Source: Gammaproteobacteria bacterium
Lineage (GTDB): Bacteria; Pseudomonadota; Gammaproteobacteria; Tenderiales; Tenderiaceae
Direction: 5' to 3'
Length of the DNA: 64,000 nt
Assembly (NCBI GenBank): GCA_016200485.1
Contig: JACQEP010000007.1
Span: 112,653-176,652, forward strand
Shown: positions 50,553-59,520 of the stretch, piece after piece
Layout: every line of letters starts with the position of its first letter
Numbering within the stretch: the first letter of the stretch is position 1
Translations under genes and position numbers: made by a program
Notes under the pieces: generated by a model
The model's input: only the letters and a program-made list of their open reading frames with translations
What the model was told of the DNA's origin: nothing
The model's database searches: none

Positions 50553-52712
50553 GTGAAGTCGAAGTCTAATAATCATCATGGCCGTGTTGTTCTTGGGCTG
50601 TTAGCGGCAGCCATGAACCAGCAATCTCCGGCATGGGAACAGATGCAAGACATGCAGGTGCTGGATGAAGTCGTGGTCAGCGGATCGCGTACCGAAGGGA
50701 AGTTGTCGGAGACGCCGATGACGATAGGCGTAGTCGATAACGCAACAATCAAGCGCGATAAACCGAAAACGATGGGCGAGGTGATCAATCGTATCGGTGG
50801 TGTGAGTTGGAACGATCTTGGCAACGAGCAGCACAGCATGGGCATTCGCCAGCCCAACAGCACCAATGCCGTGTACCAGTATCTGGAAGACGGCATCCCC
50901 ATTCGTCCCCTCGGTGTGTTTAATCACAATTCATTGAATGAACTGAATCTATCAGGCGCGGATCGTGTTGAAGTGGTTAAAGGCGCGGCGTCATCGCTTT
51001 ACGGGAGCAATGCCGTGGGCGGCGCGGTGAATTTTATTACCGCCCCTTCATCACTCACTCCTTATGCCAGCGTAGGGTATCGCGACGAAAATGTTTCCGG
51101 TTACCGGCGCCTGGATACCGAGGCCAGCAATACCTGGGGCAATTTTGGTCTGCGCTTTTCGCATTACAGTTCGCGCCGCTCTGCCTATAACTGGCAAGAC
51201 TATAGTAATGGTGATAAAGACTCGGTCACGCTACGTAGCGACTACGCGTTAAGCGATGCCTCGTTGTTGCATGTGATATTGACGCACAGCGATCTGGATA
51301 CGGCAACGCCGGGCAGTCTCGGATTAACCGATTACACCACACGTCCAGGATTTAGCTATAACACCTTCACTTGGCGGCGCGACAAAACCACGCGTTTTTC
51401 AGTGGGCTGGGAAGGAGAAACCGTGCCGAATGGACAGACCAGCGTCACGCTCTTTAGCCGCAATAACGATCACGGCCAGCTGCCGAATTATACGATTACC
51501 GCCTGTACCGTCGGCGCAACCTGTCCGAGCGGTTACAAGGGCACACTCAATAACAACCACGTCAGTTCGTTGGGGATCGATGTGAAGCAGCAACAGGATT
51601 TCAACTGGTTATCTTCACGGCTGATTGCTGGCTTGTATTTTGATCGCAGCCCAAACAGTTACCGCAGCGATAGCCTGGATGTAACGCGAGATGCAGTAAC
51701 CAGGAAATATACCAGCTATGTAATGAGCACCGTTAATCTTTCAGGTGTGCGCGATTATGAAACTGACATCGCGAATACATCGCTGTTTATCCAGTGGGAG
51801 TCATCGCCGATTGAAAGTATGCGGCTGGTGATCGGTGGGCGTAATGACAATATTCAATATGATTTCACCAATCATCTGACGCCGGGCGCTAATTACGGTG
51901 CGGCATCGGAGTCTCGCAGCTTTTCTCACTTCAGCCCCAAGATCGGTGCTACTTATGCGTTGAGCCAACGGACGAGTATTTATGCCAATGTCAGCCAAGG
52001 TTTTACGCCGCCGGAAGTGAGTCAGTTGTACAGCAAGTCGGCGGTGCCTAATCTGGTGCCGGCAACCTATCATAACTATGAAGTGGGCGTGCGTTCGGCC
52101 TTTCTCGATGGTGCCCTGAAGCTTGATGCGGCGTTGTTCCGGCTGGACGGCAAGGACACGATTGTGAGTTATAACATCGCGCCCGGTAATTCCGAGAATC
52201 GCAACGCCGGACGTACCCGGAGCGCCGGTGTCGAAATGAATTTGAGCTGGAATGCAGATGAGTTTGACGCGCGCCTCGGTGCAAGCATCGTCAATCATCG
52301 TTATGTGGAGTACAAAGTCTCCGCCACAGAAGACTATAGTGGCAAAGAAATACCGGCAGCGCCTGACACCTTTTCTGCGGAAATCGGTTACAAGCCGATC
52401 AACGATGCGCGCATCGCGCTGGAAATGGTGCGCCAAGGGCCGTATTGGATGAATAACGCCAATACCGTGCAGTACGCTGGACACACGTTGCTCAATCTGC
52501 GCGCCAATTATCAGTTTGCTGAAGGCTGGGAGGTTTGGGTACAAGGCCGCAACCTGACCGACAAGTTGTATGCCGACTCAGCCAGTAGTTCGTTCAAAGC
52601 GGGGCAGACCTATAACGCGGATACCATGGATCAGTATTCGGTCGGCGCGCCGCGTAGCGTGATGCTGGGTCTGAGCTATACCTTCGACGCCCAGAAGCCA
52701 CAGGCATTATGA
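50553..52712 (+). CDS. TonB-dependent outer-membrane receptor
   Basis: The 719-residue product has a short, rather weak signal sequence, then a TonB-box-like stretch (VLDEVVVSGSR), a plug domain (IGGVSWNDLGNEQHSMGIRQ, YLEDGIPIRPLG, then VEVVKGAASSLYGSNAVGG) and a 22-stranded barrel. The barrel ends with the motif region RNLTDKLYADSA and LGLSYTF plus a nine-residue tail. Start GTG 50553 has GAGGAAG upstream. The next gene overlaps by 4 bp. Substrate unknown; metal or a metal chelate is my guess because of the Cys- and His-rich partner gene. Confidence 0.93.
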   Translation: MKSKSNNHHGRVVLGLLAAAMNQQSPAWEQMQDMQVLDEVVVSGSRTEGKLSETPMTIGVVDNATIKRDKPKTMGEVINRIGGVSWNDLGNEQHSMGIRQPNSTNAVYQYLEDGIPIRPLGVFNHNSLNELNLSGADRVEVVKGAASSLYGSNAVGGAVNFITAPSSLTPYASVGYRDENVSGYRRLDTEASNTWGNFGLRFSHYSSRRSAYNWQDYSNGDKDSVTLRSDYALSDASLLHVILTHSDLDTATPGSLGLTDYTTRPGFSYNTFTWRRDKTTRFSVGWEGETVPNGQTSVTLFSRNNDHGQLPNYTITACTVGATCPSGYKGTLNNNHVSSLGIDVKQQQDFNWLSSRLIAGLYFDRSPNSYRSDSLDVTRDAVTRKYTSYVMSTVNLSGVRDYETDIANTSLFIQWESSPIESMRLVIGGRNDNIQYDFTNHLTPGANYGAASESRSFSHFSPKIGATYALSQRTSIYANVSQGFTPPEVSQLYSKSAVPNLVPATYHNYEVGVRSAFLDGALKLDAALFRLDGKDTIVSYNIAPGNSENRNAGRTRSAGVEMNLSWNADEFDARLGASIVNHRYVEYKVSATEDYSGKEIPAAPDTFSAEIGYKPINDARIALEMVRQGPYWMNNANTVQYAGHTLLNLRANYQFAEGWEVWVQGRNLTDKLYADSASSSFKAGQTYNADTMDQYSVGAPRSVMLGLSYTFDAQKPQAL

Positions 52713-53863
52713 TGATGCGCTGTTTGTGTCGGCTCGCCGGAGGGTTGATCATGTTGTGCGCGGCGCCCGTTTTCGCCGCGCACGATCATGATCAGCTTGC
52801 GATCTCCGTCGCCTTTGATGAGCAAGGGTGGTTATGGCGAGCGCAGGCGGGTGATCAGCAGGTGCTCGTCAGCCATTCCTATGATCTGGGCCATACGTTT
52901 TCCGCGCCGGTCAGTGTCAACACCGTTGCGGAACCCGTCAGCGCTGGCGGCGAGAGTCGGCCCAAGATTGTGGCAGCGGGTGGACGTGTTTACGTTTCCT
53001 GGTCACAGTCGTTACCGCAACGTTTTGCTGGGCACATTCGCTTCGCAGTATCAGTCGATGATGGCAAATCGTTCTCTGCACCACGGACCATCAATTCCGA
53101 TCTTAATCCGATCACGCATCGTTTTGATGCGCTGACCGCAACTGCTGATGGCCATGTGGCGTTGGCCTGGATCGACAAGCGTGATGGTGAGGCGGCCAAA
53201 CAGGCGGCTGGTCAATACGCCGGTGCCGCGATTTATGTCGCCGAATCGCGCGATGGTGGCGTCAGCTTCGAGGCTAATAGAAAATTGGCAGATCATTCTT
53301 GTGAATGTTGCCGCATCGCCATCGCCCGTGATGCTGACAGTATGCCGGTCATCATGTGGCGGCAGGTGTTCGGCAAAAATACTCGCGACTTTGCACTCGC
53401 CCGTTTCGGTGAACCGCTGCAACGCGTGAGCGAAGACGGGTGGAATATCGATGCCTGTCCCCATCACGGTGGCGCATTGGCAGTAGACAATAAAGGCAGT
53501 CGCCATCTTGCCTGGTTTACCGGCGCCGATGCGGCGCCCGGCTTGTTCTACCGGCGCATGGATGGTCAGGCTCTGACAGCACCGCTGGCGTTTGGTAATT
53601 CAGAGTTGCAAACCGGCCACCCCGCCGTGCTGGCCGGGGAGCAGCGCGTGTTCCTGGTCTGGCAGGAATATGACGGCAAGACGACATCGATCCGGGTCAT
53701 AGTGTCGCAAGATCGTGGCAACACCTGGGATAGTCTAATGACACAAGCTTCAACCACGGGCGCTGCCGACTATCCGCAACTGGTCGCTGGTCGTGGCCAC
53801 GCCTGGCTGGTCTGGAACAGCGCCGACCAGGGTTTGCAGGTGATCGATCTGGGGCCGTTGTGA
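52709..53863 (+). CDS. Exported BNR-repeat (sialidase-like propeller) protein with CECC and CPHHG motifs
   Basis: The 384-residue product has a signal peptide (RLAGGLIMLCAAPVFA, then HDHDQ) and BNR-type propeller repeats (SYDLGHTFSAPV, SVDDGKSFSAPR, SRDGGVSFEAN, SQDRGNTWDS). A central insertion carries HSCECCRIAIARD (Cys198, 200, 201) and DACPHHGGALAVD (Cys250, two His), a plausible metal site. Catalytic residues of true sialidases are not evident. It is translationally coupled to the receptor, so it probably handles the same ligand in the periplasm. Confidence 0.78.
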   Translation: MMMRCLCRLAGGLIMLCAAPVFAAHDHDQLAISVAFDEQGWLWRAQAGDQQVLVSHSYDLGHTFSAPVSVNTVAEPVSAGGESRPKIVAAGGRVYVSWSQSLPQRFAGHIRFAVSVDDGKSFSAPRTINSDLNPITHRFDALTATADGHVALAWIDKRDGEAAKQAAGQYAGAAIYVAESRDGGVSFEANRKLADHSCECCRIAIARDADSMPVIMWRQVFGKNTRDFALARFGEPLQRVSEDGWNIDACPHHGGALAVDNKGSRHLAWFTGADAAPGLFYRRMDGQALTAPLAFGNSELQTGHPAVLAGEQRVFLVWQEYDGKTTSIRVIVSQDRGNTWDSLMTQASTTGAADYPQLVAGRGHAWLVWNSADQGLQVIDLGPL

Positions 53864-53958
53864 CGAAGCTATTATTGAGTGGCATGAAGATGTTTAAATT
53901 TGCGTTCTTCTCTCGCGAATGGATCCGGGAGCGACAAGCAGCAGATTGGGGATTCACA

Positions 53959-53986
53959 GTAGGGACGATTCATGAATCGCCCCTGC
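53959..53986. repeat. GTAGGGGCGATTC palindromic repeat (copy D, degenerate)
   Basis: GTAGGGACGATTC, then ATGAATCGCCCCTGC: the same palindrome as copy C with two changes. It lies between the BNR gene and the thioredoxin gene. Confidence 0.8.
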
Positions 53987-54087
53987 ATCATCTGGCCGGA
54001 TCAATAAAAACGATCTTTAACCGCGAAGGTGGCAAAGGAAAATCAAAGCCCCCTCTTCCGCTTGGCGGGAAGGTTGCGAGCGCATGG

Positions 54088-54594
54088 ATGCGCGCGGTAG
54101 GGCAACGCAGGAGCGGTTGCCGAGGGAGAGGGCTGCTGCTGTGGTGTTGTCTGATGGCGCTCCCGGGTGTGGCGAATGCCGAAATCCACGCCTTCAAATC
54201 TGGCGGCCTGCAACAGATTCTGGTGGCCCGCGCGGGCAAGCCATTCATCCTCGGCTATTGGTCGCTGACCTGTGTCTATTGCGCCCAGGAAATGAAGACC
54301 CTGGCCGCGCTGCAAAAACGTTATCCCAAGCTGGAGGTGGTGCTGGTCTACACCGATACCCCCGAAGAAAAGACTGAACTGGAGAAATTCGTCGCTAAAC
54401 AGGGCTTGGCCAAGGTCGATCAATGGGTCTTTGCCGAGTCACCGCCGGAGAAGTTGCGTTATGAAATCGACTGCCGCTGGTGGGGTGAGCTGCCGCGTAC
54501 TTATTTTTACGATGCCGGACATCGACCTGAAGCGGTGTCAGGGCTTATTCCCTCTGCGCGATTGGAGAGTTGGATCAGGGCGCAAGTGCCTTAG
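54088..54594 (+). CDS. Exported thioredoxin-like protein (TlpA type)
   Basis: From ATG 54088 the 168-residue product has a basic n-region (GQRRSGCRGRG), a hydrophobic core (LLLWCCLMALPG, cut after VANA) and a thioredoxin fold with the active site Cys62-Val-Tyr-Cys65 in GYWSLTCVYCAQEM and a cis-Pro region (GELPRTYFYDAGH). It is likely a periplasmic thiol reductase that keeps Cys residues, perhaps those of the preceding BNR protein, reduced (inference). The frame is open back to GTG 53860, overlapping the BNR stop, but that part runs through three repeat elements and has no signal-like features. Confidence 0.78.
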   Translation: MRAVGQRRSGCRGRGLLLWCCLMALPGVANAEIHAFKSGGLQQILVARAGKPFILGYWSLTCVYCAQEMKTLAALQKRYPKLEVVLVYTDTPEEKTELEKFVAKQGLAKVDQWVFAESPPEKLRYEIDCRWWGELPRTYFYDAGHRPEAVSGLIPSARLESWIRAQVP

Positions 54595-54673
54595 TCTGAA
54601 TTTCTTTGCGCCTCCGCGTCTTTGCGTTGGATTTTTGGGTTTTGTTTCGGACGATCGCCACGAGCGGCGGAGG

Positions 54674-54781
54674 AGGGGCCCCACGTCAGTGGGGATCCGA
54701 CCCGCGGTGTGGCGAAGCCGTCCATGTAATTGCGCTTGGCCGTCCACCGGCGGTCGCATCCCCGATTTCATCGGGGCCCCT
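54674..54781. repeat. 108-bp imperfect inverted repeat (GC-rich cruciform)
   Basis: The left arm begins AGGGGCCCCACGTCAGTGGG and the right arm ends ATCGGGGCCCCT; read inverted they match over about 30 positions and continue inward as GACCCGCGGTG/CACCGGCGGTC. Each arm also holds its own small hairpin (CCCCAC-GTCA-GTGGGG, CCCCGAT-TTC-ATCGGGG). It lies in the 290-bp gap between the thioredoxin and SET genes, just after a stretch (54602-54630) similar to the outer arm of the 48.3-kb repeat. Confidence 0.75.
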
Positions 54782-54884
54782 GCTCTGCGCCTCGGACGCC
54801 CCCCTTTACATTTTCCCCATTCACCCCTATAAATCCGTTTTGAATCGTTTTCTAAACTGCGGCGTATCTGACAAGGGAGTGCGC

Positions 54885-55262
54885 ATGATCATCGTTCCAA
54901 CGTATCTCGAACAAAGCGGCATCCATGGCTTGGGCATTTTTGCCAAGGATTTCATCCCCAAGGGATCCAAGGTGTGGGAGTTTCACCCCAAGTTTGACAT
55001 CAAATTCACCCAGGAGGAATTCGACAAGCTGCCGCCCGCCGTGCAGCAGGAAGTTGAGATTCATCTCTATCAGCCGGAGCCGGACGGTGAGCTGTATTAT
55101 GAATCAACCATGGGTAAATACATGAACCACTCGCGGGAACCGAATGTCGACTTCACCGAAGTCGGCGTGGGTTGGGCGACGCGGGACATCAAGCCCGGTG
55201 ATGAGTTGACCTGTGACTACCGCCACTTTATGGCGGATGTGTCGCACATCAGCTATTTGTAA
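54885..55262 (+). CDS. SET-domain protein (lysine-methyltransferase-like)
   Basis: The 125-residue protein is little more than a SET domain: GIHGLGIFAKDFIPKGSKVW, the NHS motif in KYMNHSREPNVDF, then GWATRDIKPGDELTCDYRHF with the closing Tyr. Bacterial stand-alone SET proteins are methyltransferases of unknown target. ATG 54885 has AGGGAG six bases upstream; the longer frame runs over the GC-rich repeat and is unlikely. Confidence 0.85.
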   Translation: MIIVPTYLEQSGIHGLGIFAKDFIPKGSKVWEFHPKFDIKFTQEEFDKLPPAVQQEVEIHLYQPEPDGELYYESTMGKYMNHSREPNVDFTEVGVGWATRDIKPGDELTCDYRHFMADVSHISYL

Positions 55263-55277
55263 GGATTAAAAAAATAC

Positions 55278-55351
55278 TTACCACAGAGACACAGAGCGCA
55301 CAGAGATTTTCGCTATCAACGCCTCTGTGTTCTCCGTGCCTCTGTGGTGAA
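55278..55351. repeat. Inverted repeat, ACCACAGAG family (copy 2)
   Basis: Left arm 55278-55307 (TTACCACAGAGACACAGAG...) and right arm 55322-55351 (...CCGTGCCTCTGTGGTGAA) are imperfect inverted copies with only 14 bp between them. Same family as 14031-14148. It separates the convergent SET and ABC-F genes and may serve as a terminator. Confidence 0.85.
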
Positions 55352-55360
55352 TGAAATAAT

Positions 55361-56986
55361 TTAAGCAGGACGCGCCACTGGCATGGCAGCGGCTTGTTCA
55401 ATCCCCTGGCTGCGCAGGTAATCGTCATAACTGCCGCTGAAGTTCACCACGCCGTTCGGAGTCAACTCGATGATGCGTGTTGCCAACGATGAGACAAACT
55501 CACGGTCGTGGCTGACAAAAATCAGCGTACCGGGATAATTTTCCAGCGCCAGATTCAGTGCTTCGATCGACTCCATATCCAAGTGATTGGTCGGTTCGTC
55601 CAGCACCATGATGTTGGCGCGTTGCAAGATCAGTTTGCCGAACAACATGCGGCCTTGTTCGCCACCGGAAAGCACCTTCACTGATTTATCGTTATCATCG
55701 CGCGAGAACAGTAGTCGACCCAATACGCCACGAATCGTTTGATCGTCGGTGCCTGGTTTTGACCACTGCTTCATCCAGTCGAACAAGCTGATATCGGTAG
55801 CGAAATCAGTCGCGTGATCCTGCGCGAAATAACCGATGATGGCGTTTTCCGACATCCGCAAACGACCGCTGTCCGAAGCCAGATCGCCAACCAGAATTTT
55901 TAGCAAAGTGGATTTACCAATACCATTGGGGCCGATGACCGCCACGCGTTCGCCGACTTCAATCATCAGATCAAGCTTGCTGAACAGTGGCTTGTCGCTG
56001 TAGGCCTTGCTTAAGTTTTCAGCTTCCATTGCCTGGCGATACAGTTTCTTTTCCTGATCGAAACGAATGAATGGACTCACTCGGCTCGAAGGTTTCACTT
56101 CATCCAGCTGAATTTTTTCGATTTGACGCGCACGCGATGTGGCCTGGCGCGCCTTGGACGCATTGGCCGAGAAGCGGCTGACGAACGCCTGCAAATCCGC
56201 AATCTGCGTCTTCTTCTTGGCATTGTCCGCCAGCAGGCGTTCACGTACCTGTGTCGATGCCGTCATGTAATCGTCGTAGTTGCCGGGATAAACGCGCAGC
56301 TCGCCGAAATCCAGATCCGCCATATGCGTGCAAACGCTATTCAAAAAGTGACGGTCATGCGAGATGATGACCATGGTGCTGTTGCGTGCGTTGAGCACAT
56401 CTTCCAGCCAGCGGATAGAGTTAATATCCAAGTTATTGGTTGGCTCGTCGAGCAGCATAATGTCTGGGTCGGCAAACAATGCCTGCGCCAATAACACACG
56501 CAATTTCCAGCCCGGCGCCACGGCGCTCATCGGGCCGTTATGTTGCTCCAGTGGAATGCCGGCACCGGCCAGTAATTCACTGGCACGGGATTCGGCGGTA
56601 TAGCCGTCGAGTTCGGCAAACTCGACTTCCAGTTCAGCGACCTTCATGCCTTCTTCTTCGCTCATCTCGGGTAACGAGTAGATGCGGTCGCGTTCCGATT
56701 TCACGCGCCACAATTGTTCGTGGCCCATGATCACAGTATCCAGTACTGTGTAATTCTCAAAGGCGAATTGATCCTGGCGTAGTTTACCCAGGCGTTCGCC
56801 AGTATCGATCGAGACATTGCCTGACGTCGGCGTCAGATCGCCGCCCAAAATTTTCATCAGCGTCGATTTGCCGCAGCCGTTGGCGCCGATCAAACCATAA
56901 CGGTTGCCGTTACCGAACTTGACTGAGATGTTTTCGAACAACGGTTTGGGTCCGAATTGCATGGTGATGTTAGCAGTCGTAATCAC
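55361..56986 (-). CDS. ABC-F family ATPase (YbiT-like)
   Basis: The 541-residue soluble protein has two ABC ATPase domains without membrane parts: Walker [10 protein letters not shown] and GPNGIGKST, signatures VAPGWKLRV (the degenerate first signature shared with E. coli YbiT) and LSGGEQGRM, Walker [12 protein letters not shown] and [11 protein letters not shown], with a linker (P-site tether) of charged residues between. ABC-F proteins act on the ribosome to relieve stalling. YbiT assignment rests on the first signature. Confidence 0.93.
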   Translation of the reverse strand: MITTANITMQFGPKPLFENISVKFGNGNRYGLIGANGCGKSTLMKILGGDLTPTSGNVSIDTGERLGKLRQDQFAFENYTVLDTVIMGHEQLWRVKSERDRIYSLPEMSEEEGMKVAELEVEFAELDGYTAESRASELLAGAGIPLEQHNGPMSAVAPGWKLRVLLAQALFADPDIMLLDEPTNNLDINSIRWLEDVLNARNSTMVIISHDRHFLNSVCTHMADLDFGELRVYPGNYDDYMTASTQVRERLLADNAKKKTQIADLQAFVSRFSANASKARQATSRARQIEKIQLDEVKPSSRVSPFIRFDQEKKLYRQAMEAENLSKAYSDKPLFSKLDLMIEVGERVAVIGPNGIGKSTLLKILVGDLASDSGRLRMSENAIIGYFAQDHATDFATDISLFDWMKQWSKPGTDDQTIRGVLGRLLFSRDDNDKSVKVLSGGEQGRMLFGKLILQRANIMVLDEPTNHLDMESIEALNLALENYPGTLIFVSHDREFVSSLATRIIELTPNGVVNFSGSYDDYLRSQGIEQAAAMPVARPA

Positions 56987-57035
56987 GATTCAATTTCCGA
57001 AATAGTAGTTAATAAAAAGTTTGTTACCCCAGGTT

Positions 57036-57058
57036 CCCTCTCCCTTGCAGGGAGAGGG
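57036..57058. repeat. CCCTCTCCCT palindrome
   Basis: CCCTCTCCCT and AGGGAGAGGG are separated by TGC. It lies between the rhlE stop and the ABC-F start and can act as the rhlE terminator, though no T-run follows directly. Related CCCTCTCCC words occur near 50376 and (as GGGAGAGGG) near 54124. Confidence 0.6.
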
Positions 57059-57081
57059 TTGGGTAGAATGTAGAATGACAA

Positions 57082-58404
57082 TTAACCGCGACGGCCACCG
57101 CCGTTGCTGGTGCGCGCACTCTGTCCGGTGCGTGCGCCACCATTATTGCTGCCGCGTGAACGATTGCCGCTATTGTTAGCATTACCACTGTTGCGGCGCT
57201 GACCCTGGCTGACATCACTGCGTGGACGTTGACCACGGCCTGGCATGATAGGCTCTGGTTTGCGAGACCGGTCTGGTTCATAACCCGGAATCACAACCTT
57301 TGGCAGATCGCGCTTGAGCATACGTTCGATATTGCGCAGCATGGCGTTTTCATCGACGCAGACCAGCGAAATCGCCTCACCTTCGTTACCGGCGCGGCCA
57401 GTACGGCCGATGCGATGCACATAATCTTCCGGCACATTTGGCAATTCAAAGTTCACCACATGCGGTAATTGATCGATGTCGAGACCACGGGCGGCGATAT
57501 CGGTCGCTACCAGTACCCGAACTTCGCCGCGTTTGAACTCGGCCAATGCCCGGGTGCGCGCACCCTGGCTCTTGTCGCCATGAATGGCGGCGGAGCTGAT
57601 GCCGTCACTAGCGAGTTGTTCCGCCAGCCGGTTGGCACCGTGCTTGGTGCGGGCAAATACCAGAACCTGGCGCCAGTTGCGGGAACCGATCAGGAACGAC
57701 AGCAGCTCGCGTTTGCGCTCGCGATCCACGGGATGGATTACCTGCGTCACAAGCTCAGCAGCCGTGTTGTGGCGCACCACTTCGACCAGTGCCGGCTTGT
57801 TCAGCAGGCCATCGGCCAGTTGTTTGATTTCAGCGGAGAAGGTGGCAGAGAACAACAGATTCTGCCGGCCCTTGGGCAGCAGTGCCAGAATCTTTTGAAT
57901 ATCGCGAATGAAGCCCATGTCCAACATGCGATCGGCTTCGTCCAGCACCAGCATTTCAACTTTTGATAGATCAACCGTGCGCTGTGAAACGTGATCCAGC
58001 AGGCGGCCGGGGGTGGCGACCAGGATGTCAACGCCACGGCGCAGGGTCTGGATCTGCGGACTGATGTTCACGCCACCAAAAATCGCCAGCGATTTGAGGG
58101 AGGTATGTTTGCCATAGTCGCGCACGCTCTCCAACACCTGGGCCGCCAGTTCGCGGGTCGGGGTCAGGATCAGTGCACGGACGGGGCGTTTGCCATCGGC
58201 CGGGGTTTGCGTGCTGAGGCGCTGCAAAATGGGCAGCGTGAAACCAGCGGTTTTGCCAGTACCCGTCTGGGCGCCCGCAAGAATGTCGCGGCCCTCCAGA
58301 ATGACTGGAATGGCCTGGCGTTGAATAGGGGTAGGCTCGCTATAGCCTTTTTCGGATACAGCACGAACTAATTCGGCCGAAAGGCCGAGGGAATTAAATG
58401 ACAT
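57082..58404 (-). CDS. rhlE: DEAD-box RNA helicase RhlE
   Basis: The 440-residue helicase has the Q motif ([13 protein letters not shown]), AQTGTGKT (residues 45-52), [25 protein letters not shown], and domain 2 motifs [11 protein letters not shown] and [10 protein letters not shown]. The C-terminal tail is rich in Arg, Gly, Asn and Ser ([15 protein letters not shown], ending GGGRRG), likely disordered RNA-binding. Such helicases remodel ribosomal RNA or mRNA, often in the cold. ATG 58404 with AGGAG upstream was chosen over a frame to 58527. Confidence 0.93.
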   Translation of the reverse strand: MSFNSLGLSAELVRAVSEKGYSEPTPIQRQAIPVILEGRDILAGAQTGTGKTAGFTLPILQRLSTQTPADGKRPVRALILTPTRELAAQVLESVRDYGKHTSLKSLAIFGGVNISPQIQTLRRGVDILVATPGRLLDHVSQRTVDLSKVEMLVLDEADRMLDMGFIRDIQKILALLPKGRQNLLFSATFSAEIKQLADGLLNKPALVEVVRHNTAAELVTQVIHPVDRERKRELLSFLIGSRNWRQVLVFARTKHGANRLAEQLASDGISSAAIHGDKSQGARTRALAEFKRGEVRVLVATDIAARGLDIDQLPHVVNFELPNVPEDYVHRIGRTGRAGNEGEAISLVCVDENAMLRNIERMLKRDLPKVVIPGYEPDRSRKPEPIMPGRGQRPRSDVSQGQRRNSGNANNSGNRSRGSNNGGARTGQSARTSNGGGRRG

Positions 58405-58655
58405 AAGAATTTTGCTCCTGAAGCAACCTACCCGAAACACAGGGTGTTTGGGCCGGTCTAGGCGACATCTATTAAGTAAAGGGATTTTGTTCGAGGTGAA
58501 CCGATAGGAATACCGCGAAAGACTCAAACGCAGACCGAGTGCGTCGAGGCCAAGGATTATAACAGGAATTAAGGCATTGATAAACCTGGGTGCTTTTTTG
58601 GTGGTAAATTGACCCCGGAAAAACGTAAAACATGTTCAACGATGTCCCTGCTGGA

Positions 58656-58679
58656 GTGTCGGAAATCTTTACACTTTTG
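58656..58679 (+). promoter_or_regulatory. PEP-CTERM box (copy 2), probable enhancer-binding site
   Basis: Reads GTGTCGGAAATC then TTTACACTTTTG, identical over 24 bp to the box at 10241-10264 and in the same orientation relative to its gene. It lies about 68 bp upstream of the sigma-54 promoter. Confidence 0.8.
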
Positions 58680-58747
58680 GGCTGGCGGAGGGTCGCTATA
58701 CTTGACCTTGATCATTAATTATTTGATTTATAGTGGTATAAAAATTA

Positions 58748-58763
58748 TGGCATGAAAAGTGCA
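58748..58763 (+). promoter_or_regulatory. Sigma-54 (RpoN) promoter of the second PEP-CTERM gene
   Basis: TGGCATGAAAAGTGCA has the GG and GC of the -24/-12 consensus at the right spacing, 66 bp before the start codon. Confidence 0.75.
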
Positions 58764-58829
58764 AGTAAAATGGGGTAGAGAGTAGATCGGTACCAACATA
58801 ATTAATATGAAAACAGGAAGCAAATGGTT

Positions 58830-59306
58830 ATGAAAAGATTAATTGCATGCACTTTAGCGGCGCTGGCCCTGATGGCAAGTGTTTCTGCGCAAGCGGCTCT
58901 GATCGGCGATTTTGCCTCTGGCGACTGGACCGCGTATTTGAGTGGCGGTTCGGTGGACGTTAATGCCCCTGACTCGATTACGTTGCAGGATCCGGCTGAG
59001 TATGTAGCAACTGCCACAGAACAGCAGAATTTGGAGTTTGATTATGAGGCAGATCTCGATCTGGGTGTCTGTGTGAACAATTCTTGTAACACATATTCCG
59101 AGACGGGCAGCAAATCGTTGCTGCTGAATCCTGGGGATGTAATCAAGCTTGTTAGTGATTGGGATGATTATACGACCATTAGCAATTTGCGGACTAGCGG
59201 GGTTCGGTCTAACCTTAATGCGGTTCCAGAACCTGCCACCCCAGCCCTGCTTGGCGCAGGTTTACTGTTGGGTCTGGCCCTGTTTGGTCGCCGCAAGGCA
59301 GAGTAA
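58830..59306 (+). CDS. PEP-CTERM sorting-domain protein (small)
   Basis: The 158-residue product has a signal peptide (MKRLIACTLAALALMASVSA) and a C-terminal PEP-CTERM signal: AVPEPATPALLGAGLLLGLA, then LFGRRKAE. The mature part is acidic and Cys-poor (a Cys pair in GVCVNNSCNT) with no domain I recognise. ATG 58830 is nine bases after AGGAAG; ATG 58824 is too close to it. It has the same control sites as the gene at 9356-10126, so the two are probably co-regulated. Confidence 0.88.
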   Translation: MKRLIACTLAALALMASVSAQAALIGDFASGDWTAYLSGGSVDVNAPDSITLQDPAEYVATATEQQNLEFDYEADLDLGVCVNNSCNTYSETGSKSLLLNPGDVIKLVSDWDDYTTISNLRTSGVRSNLNAVPEPATPALLGAGLLLGLALFGRRKAE

Positions 59307-59348
59307 TTTAACGCCCTGGTTTGGCTTCGTGCCAAGGCCGGTAAAAAG

Positions 59349-59386
59349 AGGGGAATAGGTGCCGCACCTATTCCCCTTTTCTTTTG
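59349..59386 (+). terminator. Rho-independent terminator of the second PEP-CTERM gene
   Basis: AGGGGAATAGGTG and CACCTATTCCCCT form a perfect 13-bp stem with a 3-nt loop, followed by TTTCTTTTG. It lies 43 bp after the stop codon. Confidence 0.9.
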
Positions 59387-59520
59387 TCTGGCGGCAGTTA
59401 GGCGCTGATATTCACTCCATTTAAATGTCACCCGTGGTGCCGATAACTCTATGTATAGGCAGGGCGTTCCATGTCCGCCGAAAATGGATATCCATCCTTA
59501 ACGCCGAGCGAGGTGTCATC

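Larger units (their letters stand above)
58405..58829. other. 425-bp divergent region with PEP-CTERM control sites
   Basis: Between rhlE and the second PEP-CTERM gene. It contains the upstream box (58656-58679), a sigma-54 promoter (58748-58763) and an AT-rich stretch (58715-58750) between them that may bend DNA. The rhlE-proximal half shows nothing further that I can support. Confidence 0.6.

Noticed and set aside
58682..58698. TGGCGGAGGGTCGCTA as the sigma-54 promoter right after box copy 2
   Set aside because: GG-to-GC spacing is one base short; the site at 58748-58763 fits exactly.
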